Positions 34,176 to 42,242 of a stretch of DNA of 64,000 nucleotides are shown in pieces; position 1 is the first letter of the stretch; each line of letters opens with the position of its first letter. The position numbers and the translations under genes were made by a program. The stretch is taken from contig DASSQD010000097.1 in assembly GCA_035702665.1 (NCBI GenBank), positions 62,001 through 126,000 on the forward strand, given 5' to 3'. The DNA is from VBDM01 sp035702665. Lineage in GTDB: Bacteria > Pseudomonadota > Gammaproteobacteria > Burkholderiales > SG8-39. Below the pieces are notes generated by a model. The model was not told where the DNA came from and made no database searches. It worked only from the letters and a program-made list of their open reading frames with translations.

Positions 34176-34507
34176 GCTTGGTGAAATCGAGCACGAAGTG
34201 CGCTATTCGAGAGAAATCTCAAGCCGCGTCGGTAAAGTGCTTGGTTGACTGGGGTTTTTCGTGTTTTTCACAGAATTTGTGAGTAACTGTGTGAATAAGC
34301 CTTTCACGCTACTGTAACTCACACTTCTGCAAGGAAATTTTCTTGCTGCTCAAAATCCGAGCGCAATGAAATGGTCCTATGAGTCAATAGCTTATAGAAC
34401 TCTCGGGGCAAGTCCTCGAAACTCCGCGCCAGACGGGGCTCTTCGGGCAGCATTGTGCATAAGTTGTTTCACGCGATTCAGCCGCAAATCGCGCTTGCTC
34501 GGGTTGG
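34176..34507. other. 332-base AT-richer gap with DnaA-box-like sites
   Basis: Between priA and hemE no convincing gene is seen; base composition is visibly less GC-rich than the flanks. Two perfect DnaA boxes (TTATNCACA) occur on the minus strand: TTATTCACA at 34290-34298 and TTATGCACA at 34454-34462. One-mismatch forms are TTTTTCACA (34264-34272, plus) and TTACTCACA (34278-34286, minus). The region also carries the hemE 3' flank and the priA promoter side. Confidence 0.55.
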
Positions 34508-35569
34508 TCAGTGAAATTTCCGGCTCAATTCGTGCACTGCGGCGACCAAGGCGGCCACGTTTTCCGGAGGAGTGAGCTGCGGGACGCCGTGGCCGAGATT
34601 GAAGACGTGGCCCGACCCTCGTCCGAACGATTCAAGCGCTCGCTCGACCTCCCGGCGCACGACTTCCGGCGTGGCGAGCAACACCGCCGGATCGATGTTG
34701 CCCTGAAGCGCCGCGCGCGCGCCGATCCGCCGGCGCGCTTCTCCCAGGTCGATGCTCCAATCCAGGCCGACGCAATCGCATCCGGTCGCAGCGATCCGCT
34801 CGAGCCAAGGCGCTCCGCCCTTGGTGAAGACGATGACGGGAATGCGCGCGTCGCCCGCGCCGCGCTTGAGCCGGGAGAGCACCCCCTGGATGTACCCGAG
34901 CGAGAACTCGCGATAGGCCGCGTCCGATAGGCTTCCGCCCCAAGTGTCGAAAATCATCACGGCGTTAACGCCCGCCTCGATCTGCGCGTTCAGCAGCGCG
35001 GCGACGGCGCGGGCGTTGGTCTCGAGAAGGCGATGGAGCAGCGCGGGTTGCTGATGCAGCAGCCCCTTGACCTTCCGCCAGTCCTCGCTCGCCTGACCCT
35101 CCACCATGTAACAGGCGAGCGTATAGGGGCTGCCCGAGAAACCGATTAGCGGCACCCGGCCTGCGAGCGCCCGCCGGACCTCCGCGATGGCGTCGGTGAC
35201 GTAGCGCAGGCTGTCAGCCGGATCGGGCACGGCGAGCTTCGCAATCGCAGCCTCGTCGCGCAGGGGGCGCTCGAAGCGCGGGCCTTCACCCTCGGCGAAA
35301 TACAGCCCTAGGCCCATCGCGTCGGGGATCGTAAGGATGTCGGAAAAGAGGATCGCCGCGTCCAAAGGGAAGCGCCCGAGCGGCTGTAGCGTCACTTCGG
35401 CGGCAAGCGCCGGCGTCTTGCACAGCGCCAGGAAGCTCCCCGCTCGCCGGCGCGCCTCGTTGTATTCCGGCAGGTACCGCCCGGCCTGGCGCATCAGCCA
35501 TACCGGCGTGTAGGCTGTCGGTTGCCTGAGAAGCGCCCGTATCAGCGTGTCGTTCTGCAGCGCGGGCAT
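34508..35569 (-). CDS. hemE: uroporphyrinogen decarboxylase
   Basis: 353 residues. The signature RQAGRYLPEY is at 27-36, and GFSGSPYTLACYMVEG carries the second conserved region. It decarboxylates the four acetate side chains of uroporphyrinogen III to coproporphyrinogen III in heme synthesis. Its start lies 4 bases after the EVE gene stop, suggesting co-transcription from the zapA side. Confidence 0.95.
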   Translation of the reverse strand: MPALQNDTLIRALLRQPTAYTPVWLMRQAGRYLPEYNEARRRAGSFLALCKTPALAAEVTLQPLGRFPLDAAILFSDILTIPDAMGLGLYFAEGEGPRFERPLRDEAAIAKLAVPDPADSLRYVTDAIAEVRRALAGRVPLIGFSGSPYTLACYMVEGQASEDWRKVKGLLHQQPALLHRLLETNARAVAALLNAQIEAGVNAVMIFDTWGGSLSDAAYREFSLGYIQGVLSRLKRGAGDARIPVIVFTKGGAPWLERIAATGCDCVGLDWSIDLGEARRRIGARAALQGNIDPAVLLATPEVVRREVERALESFGRGSGHVFNLGHGVPQLTPPENVAALVAAVHELSRKFH

Positions 35570-35573
35570 CGGC

Positions 35574-36038
<465 letters not shown>

Positions 36039-36051
36039 GATCGCGGTCTCT

Positions 36052-36082
36052 ACAAACGAAAACGCAGGCCGATGCCTGCGTT
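36052..36082 (-). terminator. intrinsic terminator after 6S RNA
   Basis: On the minus strand a 9-bp stem (AACGCAGGC / GCCTGCGTT; plus-strand arms 36061-36069 and 36074-36082) with a 4-base loop is followed by TTTTCGTTTG. It is positioned to end the 6S RNA transcript before the EVE gene. Confidence 0.7.
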
Positions 36083-36099
36083 CTCATCTGCTGCTCCTG

Positions 36100-36300
36100 C
36101 TTCTCGAGTGTCGGAGTCCCCCGTCAGCGCCGCTAGAGCCGATTCCTGAACCTATCGGTCCAAGGTGGTCGCTTTCCGGTCACATCAGGTACATCCGACT
36201 AGGGACGCGCACAACAGTGACGCTGGGTCCGCAACCTGTTCCGTTCTGTTGGTTCAAGAATTTTCCGGGTCTTGGCGTACACCACAGGGGACAATTTCGT
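36100..36300 (-). ncRNA. ssrS: 6S RNA (approximate ends)
   Basis: The 296-base gap between zapA and the EVE gene has no coding frame. Order zapA-6S-EVE (or 5-FCL) is conserved in proteobacteria. The minus-strand sequence contains GTCCCC (36287-36292) that can pair with GGGGAC (36116-36121), enclosing about 165 bases, and a terminator follows at once. Size (about 190-200 nt) fits 6S RNA, which mimics an open promoter and binds sigma70 RNA polymerase. The ends are estimates; identification is by synteny, pairing and length, without a covariance model. Confidence 0.65.
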
Positions 36301-36334
36301 CGGGCATCGCCCGACCCGTCCAGACTACCGTCGC

Positions 36335-36634
36335 TCAAGGAGCGAGAGCCTGATCGAGCGTCGCCTCCATCGCGGCCATTCTACGCCTGAGGCCTTCCAT
36401 GTCAAAGCCGCTCGCGTGGTTTCGCGAGCTGAGCAGTTCGTGAGTGATGTTGAGCGCCGCCATGACTGCGATGCGCTCGGAGCTCGATACTTTGCCGGCG
36501 CTCTTGATCTCGGTCATCTTGCGGTCCAGATAGGCCACCGCCGACAGCAGGGCATTTCTCTCCTCGTCGGAACAGGCGACTTTGTAGGTCCGGCCCATGA
36601 TGGTGACATCAAGGGTCTTGGATTTCTGGTTCAT
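36335..36634 (-). CDS. zapA: cell-division protein ZapA
   Basis: 99 residues. The start MNQKSKTLDVTIMGRTYKVAC and EERNALLSAVAYLDRKM are the ZapA pattern; the rest is a long helix for tetramer formation. ZapA crosslinks FtsZ filaments at the division ring. ATG 36634 is chosen; the longer open frame overlaps the coiled-coil gene in another frame. It follows the ZapB-like gene by 7 bases and lies just ahead of 6S RNA. Confidence 0.9.
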   Translation of the reverse strand: MNQKSKTLDVTIMGRTYKVACSDEERNALLSAVAYLDRKMTEIKSAGKVSSSERIAVMAALNITHELLSSRNHASGFDMEGLRRRMAAMEATLDQALAP

Positions 36635-36641
36635 CCGGCGC

Positions 36642-36833
36642 TTATTCGGGGATTTGCTTGAGGAGAGTCTCGAGTTTATTGCGGGCACCGTCGATTTTCT
36701 CGGACAGCTGTCGCTTGTCGCCCTGCAATGCCGCCAGCTGCTGGCGCAATCCTCGGTTCTCGTCGCGCAGCCGCTGGCACAGTCGCGCCGCTTGCCGGAT
36801 TTTCTCCTCGAGGGTTGCCAATTCCGCGTCCAT
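36642..36833 (-). CDS. ZapB-like coiled-coil protein
   Basis: 63 residues from ATG 36833, almost entirely one coiled coil (DAELATLEEKIRQAARL and later heptads RQQLAALQGDKRQL). This is the small coiled-coil (TIGR02449/ZapB-like) protein usually encoded just before zapA. A GTG at 36839 is in frame but lies upstream of the predicted transcription start, so ATG 36833 is preferred. No ribosome site is visible (see the promoter entry). Confidence 0.8.
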   Translation of the reverse strand: MDAELATLEEKIRQAARLCQRLRDENRGLRQQLAALQGDKRQLSEKIDGARNKLETLLKQIPE

Positions 36834-36839
36834 CGGCAC

Positions 36840-36869
36840 ACTATAGTTTGGAAAATCCTGCTAAGTCAA
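36840..36869 (-). promoter_or_regulatory. sigma70 promoter of zapB-zapA-6S unit
   Basis: On the minus strand TTGACT (plus coordinates 36864-36869) and TATAGT (36840-36845) are separated by 18 bases, a good sigma70 match. The expected transcription start is at about 36833, which is the A of the ZapB-like ATG, predicting a leaderless message. Confidence 0.65.
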
Positions 36870-36951
36870 GGTGTAAGGCTTCGTTCTCAATGTAGATTCC
36901 CATCTCGTTACCGGACGGATTTCAAAGACTTGTGTTGTACAATCAACGCGC

Positions 36952-37143
36952 TCGTTCGAGGTGTCCCGGCGCGTTTCGAGCGCCGGGGTGAAACGGGAAA
37001 GAGGTGCGGCGCCGCTGGAAATCGCCAAATCCTCTGCTGCCCCCGCAACGGTAAGTGCGTGCGGGCGCATCAAACAGCCACTGCGGGCGCAAGCCCGCGG
37101 GAAGGCGATGCGCCCGGTCCCACAAGCCCGGAGACCGGCCTCG
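36952..37143 (+). promoter_or_regulatory. cobalamin (B12) riboswitch
   Basis: All class hallmarks are visible in order: GGTGTCCC near the 5' side, GGTGAAACGGGAA, a GGTGCGGC arm, CTGCTGCCCCCGCAACGGTAA (the B12 box; split here at 37035-37055), CCACTGCGGGCGCAAGCCCG, GGGAAGGCG, and AGCCCGGAGACCGGCC at the 3' side. It precedes btuB by 115 bases. Binding of adenosyl- or other cobalamin normally represses the downstream gene. TACAAT at 36938-36943 could be the -10 element. Confidence 0.93.
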
Positions 37144-37153
37144 ACCGAAGGTG

Positions 37154-37205
37154 GGAAATGCCGCGGGGCGCGGTGTCAGCCGCGTGCCGCTTCGTTCGCA
37201 TTTCC
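37154..37205 (+). promoter_or_regulatory. hairpin in riboswitch expression platform
   Basis: GGAAATGC (37154-37161) pairs with GCATTTCC (37198-37205), enclosing a second GC-rich hairpin (GCGCGG / CCGCGT). It lies between the aptamer and the btuB ribosome site. No U-run follows, so control at translation or by Rho is more likely than intrinsic termination. Confidence 0.45.
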
Positions 37206-37257
37206 TCTTACTAGATGGATTGTTTCGGCTTGCGGGGACGCTGGCCGGGGAGGAATC

Positions 37258-39081
37258 TTGAAAGAGCCGGCCATCGCCGCTGTCATCGCCGCTTTCGCCG
37301 CACCGTTTGCGTTCGCTCAGAGTCCCGATCAGGAAGTCGTCGTCACGGCGACTCGCTTGCCCCAGCCGCAGTCGCAGACGTTGCAGCCCGTCACGATCAT
37401 CTCCGCCGAGGACATCGCGAAGGCTGGGCAGCAAACCCTGGTCGAGATGCTTCAGGCCTTGGGCGGGATCGAAATCGCGAGTAACGGCGGGTTCGGACAA
37501 CCGAGCAGCGTTTTCATGCGCGGCGCCAACAGCGGTCATACGCTGGTGCTGGTGGATGGCATGAGGGTTGGCTCGGCCACACTCGGCACCACAGCGCTCG
37601 AGAACATACCGCTCAATCAGATCGAACGCATCGAGGTCGTTCCGGGACAGCTGAGCAGCCTCTACGGCTCAGACGCCATCGGCGGAGTGATCCAGATCTT
37701 CACGCGGAGCGGCAAGTACGCTCCTTCGACCAGCGTCGCCGCAGGCGCCGGGAGTTATGGAACGGCCAGCGCCACCGCCGGGGTCAATCGCAAGATCGGG
37801 AGCACGGACTTCAGCCTGAATGTCGGGTACTTCGAGAGCGGCGGCTTCGATGCGACGAAGCCGGGCGCGTTCGGACACGACCCGGACCGGGATGGCTACC
37901 GGAACCAGAATCTCTCCGGAAAGCTCGCTTACCACCTGGATGCCAGGAACGAGCTGGGGCTCACCGTATTTCAAAGCGACGGGCACACCCATTTCGACAA
38001 TGACCCGACGACCGACGCGGTCAATCACCAGACGCTCTCGGCGCTCTCGGTCTATAGCTCGAACCAAATCACGGATACCTGGCAAAGTCTCCTGCGAGCC
38101 GGGCAAGGCCAGGACAAGAGCACGACCACCGGCGTTTTCCCGAGCGTTTTCGGAACGAGACAACCGCAATACACCTGGCAGAACAACATCAAGCTCGGTC
38201 CCGGGACCGCCATAGCCGGCGCCGAGTATCTGGCTCAGGACGTCACAAGCGATTCGACGTTCGCGCAGAACCAGCGCACGATCAAGTCCGTATTCGCGGG
38301 CTATCTTGGCGCGTACGACAGACACGACTGGCAGGCGAATGTCCGCAATGACGACAACAGTCAGTTCGGAAGTCATACCACCGGGCTGCTCGGTTACGCC
38401 TACAGGCCGACCGATGCGCTGCGAGTGCGCGTGGGCGCCGGAACCGCCTTCAAGGCGCCTACGTTCAACGATCTCTATGGCATCGATCCGACCGGATTCT
38501 TCGTTCCCAATCCGAATCTGCGGCCGGAGAGCTCGTACAGCAAGGAAGCCGGGGTGAACTATCAGGCGGGGACAAACCGTTTCAACGTCACGTACTTCGA
38601 CAATCACATCAAGGATCTCGTTGTCTTCGTCACCGATCCGGTCACGTTCGTGGGGACGGTCGAGAACCTGGACAGCGCGAGGATCAGGGGCGTGGAGTTG
38701 GGCTACCAGGGCACCTTCGCCCACCTCCAGACGAATGTGCACGCGACGTTCCAGGATCCCATCGACGAGGCCACCGGCTCGATGCTGCCGCGGCGCGCCA
38801 AGGAGTTCGGGAGCGCCGGATTGAGCAAGACCTCGGGGCCGTGGACCCTTGGCGGCGAAGTGATCGCGAGCGGAGCCCGCTTCGATCAAGCGGGGGAGGC
38901 CGAGGGAACGCGGATGCACGGCTACGCGCTGCTCAATCTCACCGCTGCCTACACATTCGTCCGCGAGTGGTCCGTTCGCGCGCGGTGGAACAACGTGTTC
39001 GACCGGGAGTACGAGCTCGCCCAGAATTTCAACACCGCGGGCAGCAACGTGTTCATCGCCGTGCAGTATCAGCCGAGATAG
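37258..39081 (+). CDS. btuB: TonB-dependent vitamin B12 receptor BtuB
   Basis: 607 residues from TTG 37258, which has GGGGAGGA just upstream and gives a clean signal peptide (IAAVIAAFAAPFAFAQ). The longer open frame through the riboswitch is rejected. The mature protein begins with a TonB box (EVVVTATR), then the plug domain (SAEDIAKAGQQTLVEML, GANSGHTLVLVDGMR, LYGSDAIGGVIQI) and a 22-strand-type barrel. YELAQNFNTAGSNVF near the end is BtuB-like. Length equals E. coli BtuB (614). The upstream cobalamin riboswitch fixes the substrate as B12 or a relative. Confidence 0.93.
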   Translation: MKEPAIAAVIAAFAAPFAFAQSPDQEVVVTATRLPQPQSQTLQPVTIISAEDIAKAGQQTLVEMLQALGGIEIASNGGFGQPSSVFMRGANSGHTLVLVDGMRVGSATLGTTALENIPLNQIERIEVVPGQLSSLYGSDAIGGVIQIFTRSGKYAPSTSVAAGAGSYGTASATAGVNRKIGSTDFSLNVGYFESGGFDATKPGAFGHDPDRDGYRNQNLSGKLAYHLDARNELGLTVFQSDGHTHFDNDPTTDAVNHQTLSALSVYSSNQITDTWQSLLRAGQGQDKSTTTGVFPSVFGTRQPQYTWQNNIKLGPGTAIAGAEYLAQDVTSDSTFAQNQRTIKSVFAGYLGAYDRHDWQANVRNDDNSQFGSHTTGLLGYAYRPTDALRVRVGAGTAFKAPTFNDLYGIDPTGFFVPNPNLRPESSYSKEAGVNYQAGTNRFNVTYFDNHIKDLVVFVTDPVTFVGTVENLDSARIRGVELGYQGTFAHLQTNVHATFQDPIDEATGSMLPRRAKEFGSAGLSKTSGPWTLGGEVIASGARFDQAGEAEGTRMHGYALLNLTAAYTFVREWSVRARWNNVFDREYELAQNFNTAGSNVFIAVQYQPR

Positions 39082-39083
39082 AT

Positions 39084-39110
39084 ACCGGGCATTCTTGGGT
39101 TTCGCCCGGG
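39084..39110 (+). other. weak hairpin after btuB
   Basis: CCGGGC (39085-39090) pairs with GCCCGG (39104-39109) within the 50-base gap after btuB. There is no T-run, so full termination is unlikely and the downstream genes may be read from the same message. Confidence 0.3.
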
Positions 39111-39131
39111 TTCTCTGCTAATGTTCGCGGC

Positions 39132-40229
39132 ATGCCCTACGGCCCCGCCGATGCGATCGACCTGACCGGGCTCAAGCGTGCGCTGGTGATTCAACTGCGT
39201 CACCACGGCGATGTGCTGCTCACCTCGCCAGTGTTCACGGTGCTCAGGAATCACGCTCCTGCGCTCGAGGTCGACGCGCTCGTCTACGCCGAGACGCGCG
39301 ACATGCTCGATCTGCATCCCGCGATCGCGCGAGTCCACGTCGTCGACCGGCGGTGGAAGGAGCGCGCGGCGCCTGAGCGATTCATGCGCGAGTGGCGGTT
39401 GCAAACTACGCTGCGCAAGCGCCGTTACGACCTCATCGTGCACCTCTCCGAGCATCCGCGCGGAGCTTGGCTCGCTCGCTCGCTCGGGGCGCGCTACGCC
39501 GTGGCGCACGATTTTCCCCGCAAGGCCGCCCTATGGAAGAGGAGCTTCACGCACCTCGCGCCGCTGCCCGGAAACGGGCGCCGCCACCGAGTCGAGTTGA
39601 ACCTCGATACGCTGCGGCGTCTTGGCATACAGCCGGGAGGCGGCGAACGCAGGCTGGTGTTGGTGCCGGGCGCGGAAGCCGACCGGAGCGTCGACGAGCT
39701 GCTCGCCGCGCACGCGCTTGCCCCCAAGAAGTTCATCCACTTCCAGCCGGGGTCGCGCTGGTTATTCAAGTGCTGGCCGGCCGAGCACGCCGCTGGGTTG
39801 ATCAGCGAGCTCTCGCGGCGCGGCGAACGCATTGTGCTGACCGCCGGACCCGACGAGCGGGAGCGCGCGATGGTCGCCGAGATTCGCGAACGCACCAAGG
39901 CCCAATTCGTGGATCTCAGCGGGACGTCGATGCTGAGTATGAAGCAGCTCGCGGCGCTCACCGCCCGCGCCAAGCTATTCATCGGTGTGGACTCGGCGCC
40001 GATGCATATCGCCGCCGCGATGCAGACGCCCGTGGTTGCGCTCTTCGGTCCAAGCGGCGAACTCGAATGGGGACCCTGGCAAGTGCCGCATCGCGTCGTG
40101 GCCTCGAACGATCACCCCTGCCGCCCCTGCGGCCTCGACGGCTGCGGCGGCGGCAAGGTGAGCGAATGCCTCACGCAGCTTCCACAGGAGGCGGTCTTGC
40201 GTGCCGTCGACTCGCTCATCCCCCGATGA
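39132..40229 (+). CDS. GT9 glycosyltransferase, LPS heptosyltransferase III (RfaQ)-like
   Basis: 365 residues. GT9 signatures: ALVIQLRHHGDVLLTSPVF near the N-terminus, FIHFQPGSRWLFKCWP, and the nucleotide-sugar site FIGVDSAPMHIAAAMQTPVVALFGPSGE. This pattern matches the RfaQ/heptosyltransferase III group that adds heptose to the inner LPS core. ATG 39132 is 50 bases after btuB; its TGA overlaps the btuF ATG (ATGA). Acceptor and sugar are not certain. Confidence 0.85.
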   Translation: MPYGPADAIDLTGLKRALVIQLRHHGDVLLTSPVFTVLRNHAPALEVDALVYAETRDMLDLHPAIARVHVVDRRWKERAAPERFMREWRLQTTLRKRRYDLIVHLSEHPRGAWLARSLGARYAVAHDFPRKAALWKRSFTHLAPLPGNGRRHRVELNLDTLRRLGIQPGGGERRLVLVPGAEADRSVDELLAAHALAPKKFIHFQPGSRWLFKCWPAEHAAGLISELSRRGERIVLTAGPDERERAMVAEIRERTKAQFVDLSGTSMLSMKQLAALTARAKLFIGVDSAPMHIAAAMQTPVVALFGPSGELEWGPWQVPHRVVASNDHPCRPCGLDGCGGGKVSECLTQLPQEAVLRAVDSLIPR

Positions 40230-41083
40230 TCCGGGCTATCGCGCTTGCGATGACCGCTTCCGTGTCGGCCGGATCGCATGCGCTCCAGGTCCGGGACGAC
40301 CGTGGCGTCGTTGTCGCGCTCGAGCGGCCGGCAGAGCGCATCGTGACCCTCGCGCCTCACCTCGCGGAGATCGCATTCGCCGCGGGTGCCGGTGAGAAGG
40401 TCGTAGGGGTCTCGACCTTCACGCGCTATCCCGCGGAGGCTCGAGCGCTCCCCGTGGTCGCGAGCTACGGACGAGTCGATCTCGAACGTGTGATCGCTCT
40501 CCAGCCCCGGCTCGTGCTGGCCTGGCGTAGCGGCAACTCGCCCCTGCAGGTCGCTCGCCTGGAGCGCCTCGGCTTCCCGGTCTTCGTCACCGAGACGCGC
40601 ACCGTCTCCGATATTCCTCGCGTTATTCGCTTGGTGGGCGAACTCGCCGGCAGCGTTGCTGTCGCGGACGCCAAGGCACGCCAGTTCGAAGGGGACGTCG
40701 CAGAGCTGCGCAAGGGCCACGCCGGCGAGCGCAGTGTGGCCGTATTCCTCGAAATCTGGCATGCGCCCATGCTTACGGTAAACAGCGAGAGCCTCGCGAG
40801 CGACGCGCTGCGCCTATGCGGCGGGCGGAACGTTTTCGCAGCGGCCAAGACGCTCACCCCGCTGGTCTCGCGGGAGCAGCTGCTTGCCGCGAGGCCCGAG
40901 GCGATCATCACCGCAGGCTTCGGCGCTGACGCGCCGCAGGCATGGCGGGGGCTGGACGCCATCGCCGCGGTCCGCGCTCATCGGATCTACGCGATCGACC
41001 CGGACCTGCTCTACGGACAGGGACCGCGCTTCCTAGCAGGCGCGCGCGCCGTGTGCGACCGGCTCGAGCGCGTCAGGAACTAG
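40226..41083 (+). CDS. btuF: periplasmic cobalamin-binding protein BtuF
   Basis: 285 residues. A signal peptide covers about residues 1-19 (MIRAIALAMTASVSAGSHA), then VRDDRGVVVALERPAERIVTLAPHLAEI starts the helical-backbone receptor fold. GVSTFTRYPAEA and VDLERVIALQPRLVLAW are BtuF-like. It hands B12 to an inner-membrane BtuCD importer, which is not in the window. The ATGA overlap with the upstream heptosyltransferase-like gene means the two are translationally coupled; the whole set lies downstream of the B12 riboswitch and btuB. Confidence 0.85.
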   Translation: MIRAIALAMTASVSAGSHALQVRDDRGVVVALERPAERIVTLAPHLAEIAFAAGAGEKVVGVSTFTRYPAEARALPVVASYGRVDLERVIALQPRLVLAWRSGNSPLQVARLERLGFPVFVTETRTVSDIPRVIRLVGELAGSVAVADAKARQFEGDVAELRKGHAGERSVAVFLEIWHAPMLTVNSESLASDALRLCGGRNVFAAAKTLTPLVSREQLLAARPEAIITAGFGADAPQAWRGLDAIAAVRAHRIYAIDPDLLYGQGPRFLAGARAVCDRLERVRN

Positions 41084-41088
41084 ACCCG

Positions 41089-42213
41089 ATGCGCGTCGCT
41101 CTCGTGCGGCAGCGCTACAACGCCCAGGGAGGCGCCGAGCGCTTCATCGAGAGGGCGCTCGCTGCGCTCGCGCGACAGGGTCTCGCGGTGACCGTGCTGG
41201 CGCGCGAATGGGCCGGCGAGCCCGTCGCCAATGTCATACGCTGCGACCCTTTTTACCTCGGTCGCGTGTGGCGCGACTGGAGCTTCGCCGGGACCGTCTG
41301 CGGCGAGATAGCGCGGCATTCGTTCGACTTGGTGCAGTCGCACGAGCGCATCGCGTGCTGCGACGTCTACCGGGCGGGCGACGGCGTGCACGCCCAGTGG
41401 CTGCAGAACCGCGGCGCGGCCCTCGGACCTCTGGCACGCGCCGGCATCGCCCTCAACCCCTACCATCGCTACGTCCTGGCGGCGGAGCGCAGGCTCTTCG
41501 CGAGCCCGCGTCTGCGCGCGGTGATATGCAATTCGCGCATGGTCAAGGAGGAAATCCGCAGACATTTCGCGACGCCGGAGGCGAAGCTCCACGTCATCTA
41601 CAACGGCATCGATCTCGAAGCCTTCCACCCGCGGCTCCGCGAAGCGCACCGCGCCGTCCTGCGCGGCCGCCTCGGAATTCCGCAGGAAGCCAGCGCGTTC
41701 CTCCACGTCGGCGCGGGCTTCGAGCGAAAAGGCGTGCGTCGTCTGATCGACGCGTTCGCGCTCTCGGGCTTGAAGGATGCGCACCTACTCGTAGTAGGTG
41801 AGGACAAGACGCGGGGGCGGGCAGAGCGCTTCGCAGCCGCGCGCGGCGTCGCTTCGCGGGTGCACTTCGCCGGGACCCAAGCCGACGTGCGCCCGTGGTA
41901 CGGCGCCGCCGACGCCTTCGTTCTCGCGACCCTCTACGACCCGTTTCCCAACGCGGCGCTGGAAGCGATGGCGTGCGGCTTGCCCGTCCTCACGACGCGC
42001 CAGTGCGGCGCCGCCGAGATCATCGACGAGGGCGTGAGCGGGTTCGTCGTGGGCGCGCTTGCGGTGACAGACCTCGCGCAGCGCTTGGCCCGCCTGACGG
42101 GTCCCGCGGCGCAGGAGATGGGGCGCAGGGCGCGCGAGCGCGCCCTAGGATTCAGCATGGAGGAGATGGCGGGCCGATTCGTCTCGCTCTACCGCGGATT
42201 GCTGCCCTCCTGA
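41089..42213 (+). CDS. GT4 glycosyltransferase, WaaG-like LPS-core enzyme
   Basis: 374 residues from ATG 41089, 5 bases after btuF. N-terminus VRQRYNAQGGAERFIERAL and the C-terminal GAGFERKGVRRLIDAFA, VHFAGTQADVRPWYGAADAF and LYDPFPNAALEAMACGLPV follow the GT-B fold pattern of WaaG (LPS core glucosyltransferase). The catalytic EX7E-type region is DPFPNAALEAM. It is inside an LPS-core run ahead of msbA. Sugar and position in the core are inference. Confidence 0.82.
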   Translation: MRVALVRQRYNAQGGAERFIERALAALARQGLAVTVLAREWAGEPVANVIRCDPFYLGRVWRDWSFAGTVCGEIARHSFDLVQSHERIACCDVYRAGDGVHAQWLQNRGAALGPLARAGIALNPYHRYVLAAERRLFASPRLRAVICNSRMVKEEIRRHFATPEAKLHVIYNGIDLEAFHPRLREAHRAVLRGRLGIPQEASAFLHVGAGFERKGVRRLIDAFALSGLKDAHLLVVGEDKTRGRAERFAAARGVASRVHFAGTQADVRPWYGAADAFVLATLYDPFPNAALEAMACGLPVLTTRQCGAAEIIDEGVSGFVVGALAVTDLAQRLARLTGPAAQEMGRRARERALGFSMEEMAGRFVSLYRGLLPS

Positions 42214-42242
42214 GGCTATAATCCGGCTTTTCCGGCGCAGCC

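Noticed and set aside
34176..34507. Chromosome origin (oriC) assignment
   Set aside because: DnaA boxes are present, but no dnaA gene, no clear AT-rich unwinding repeats and no skew data; kept only as a finding.
34366..34575. 69-residue plus-strand frame in the priA-hemE gap
   Set aside because: No ribosome site or family, runs into hemE antisense; the DnaA-box content explains the region better.
36961..37257. Upstream in-frame extension of btuB to about 706 residues
   Set aside because: It runs through the cobalamin riboswitch, has no ribosome site, and would bury the signal peptide; TTG 37258 is preferred.
39084..39110. Intrinsic terminator after btuB
   Set aside because: Only 6 bp of stem with a 13-base loop and no T-run.
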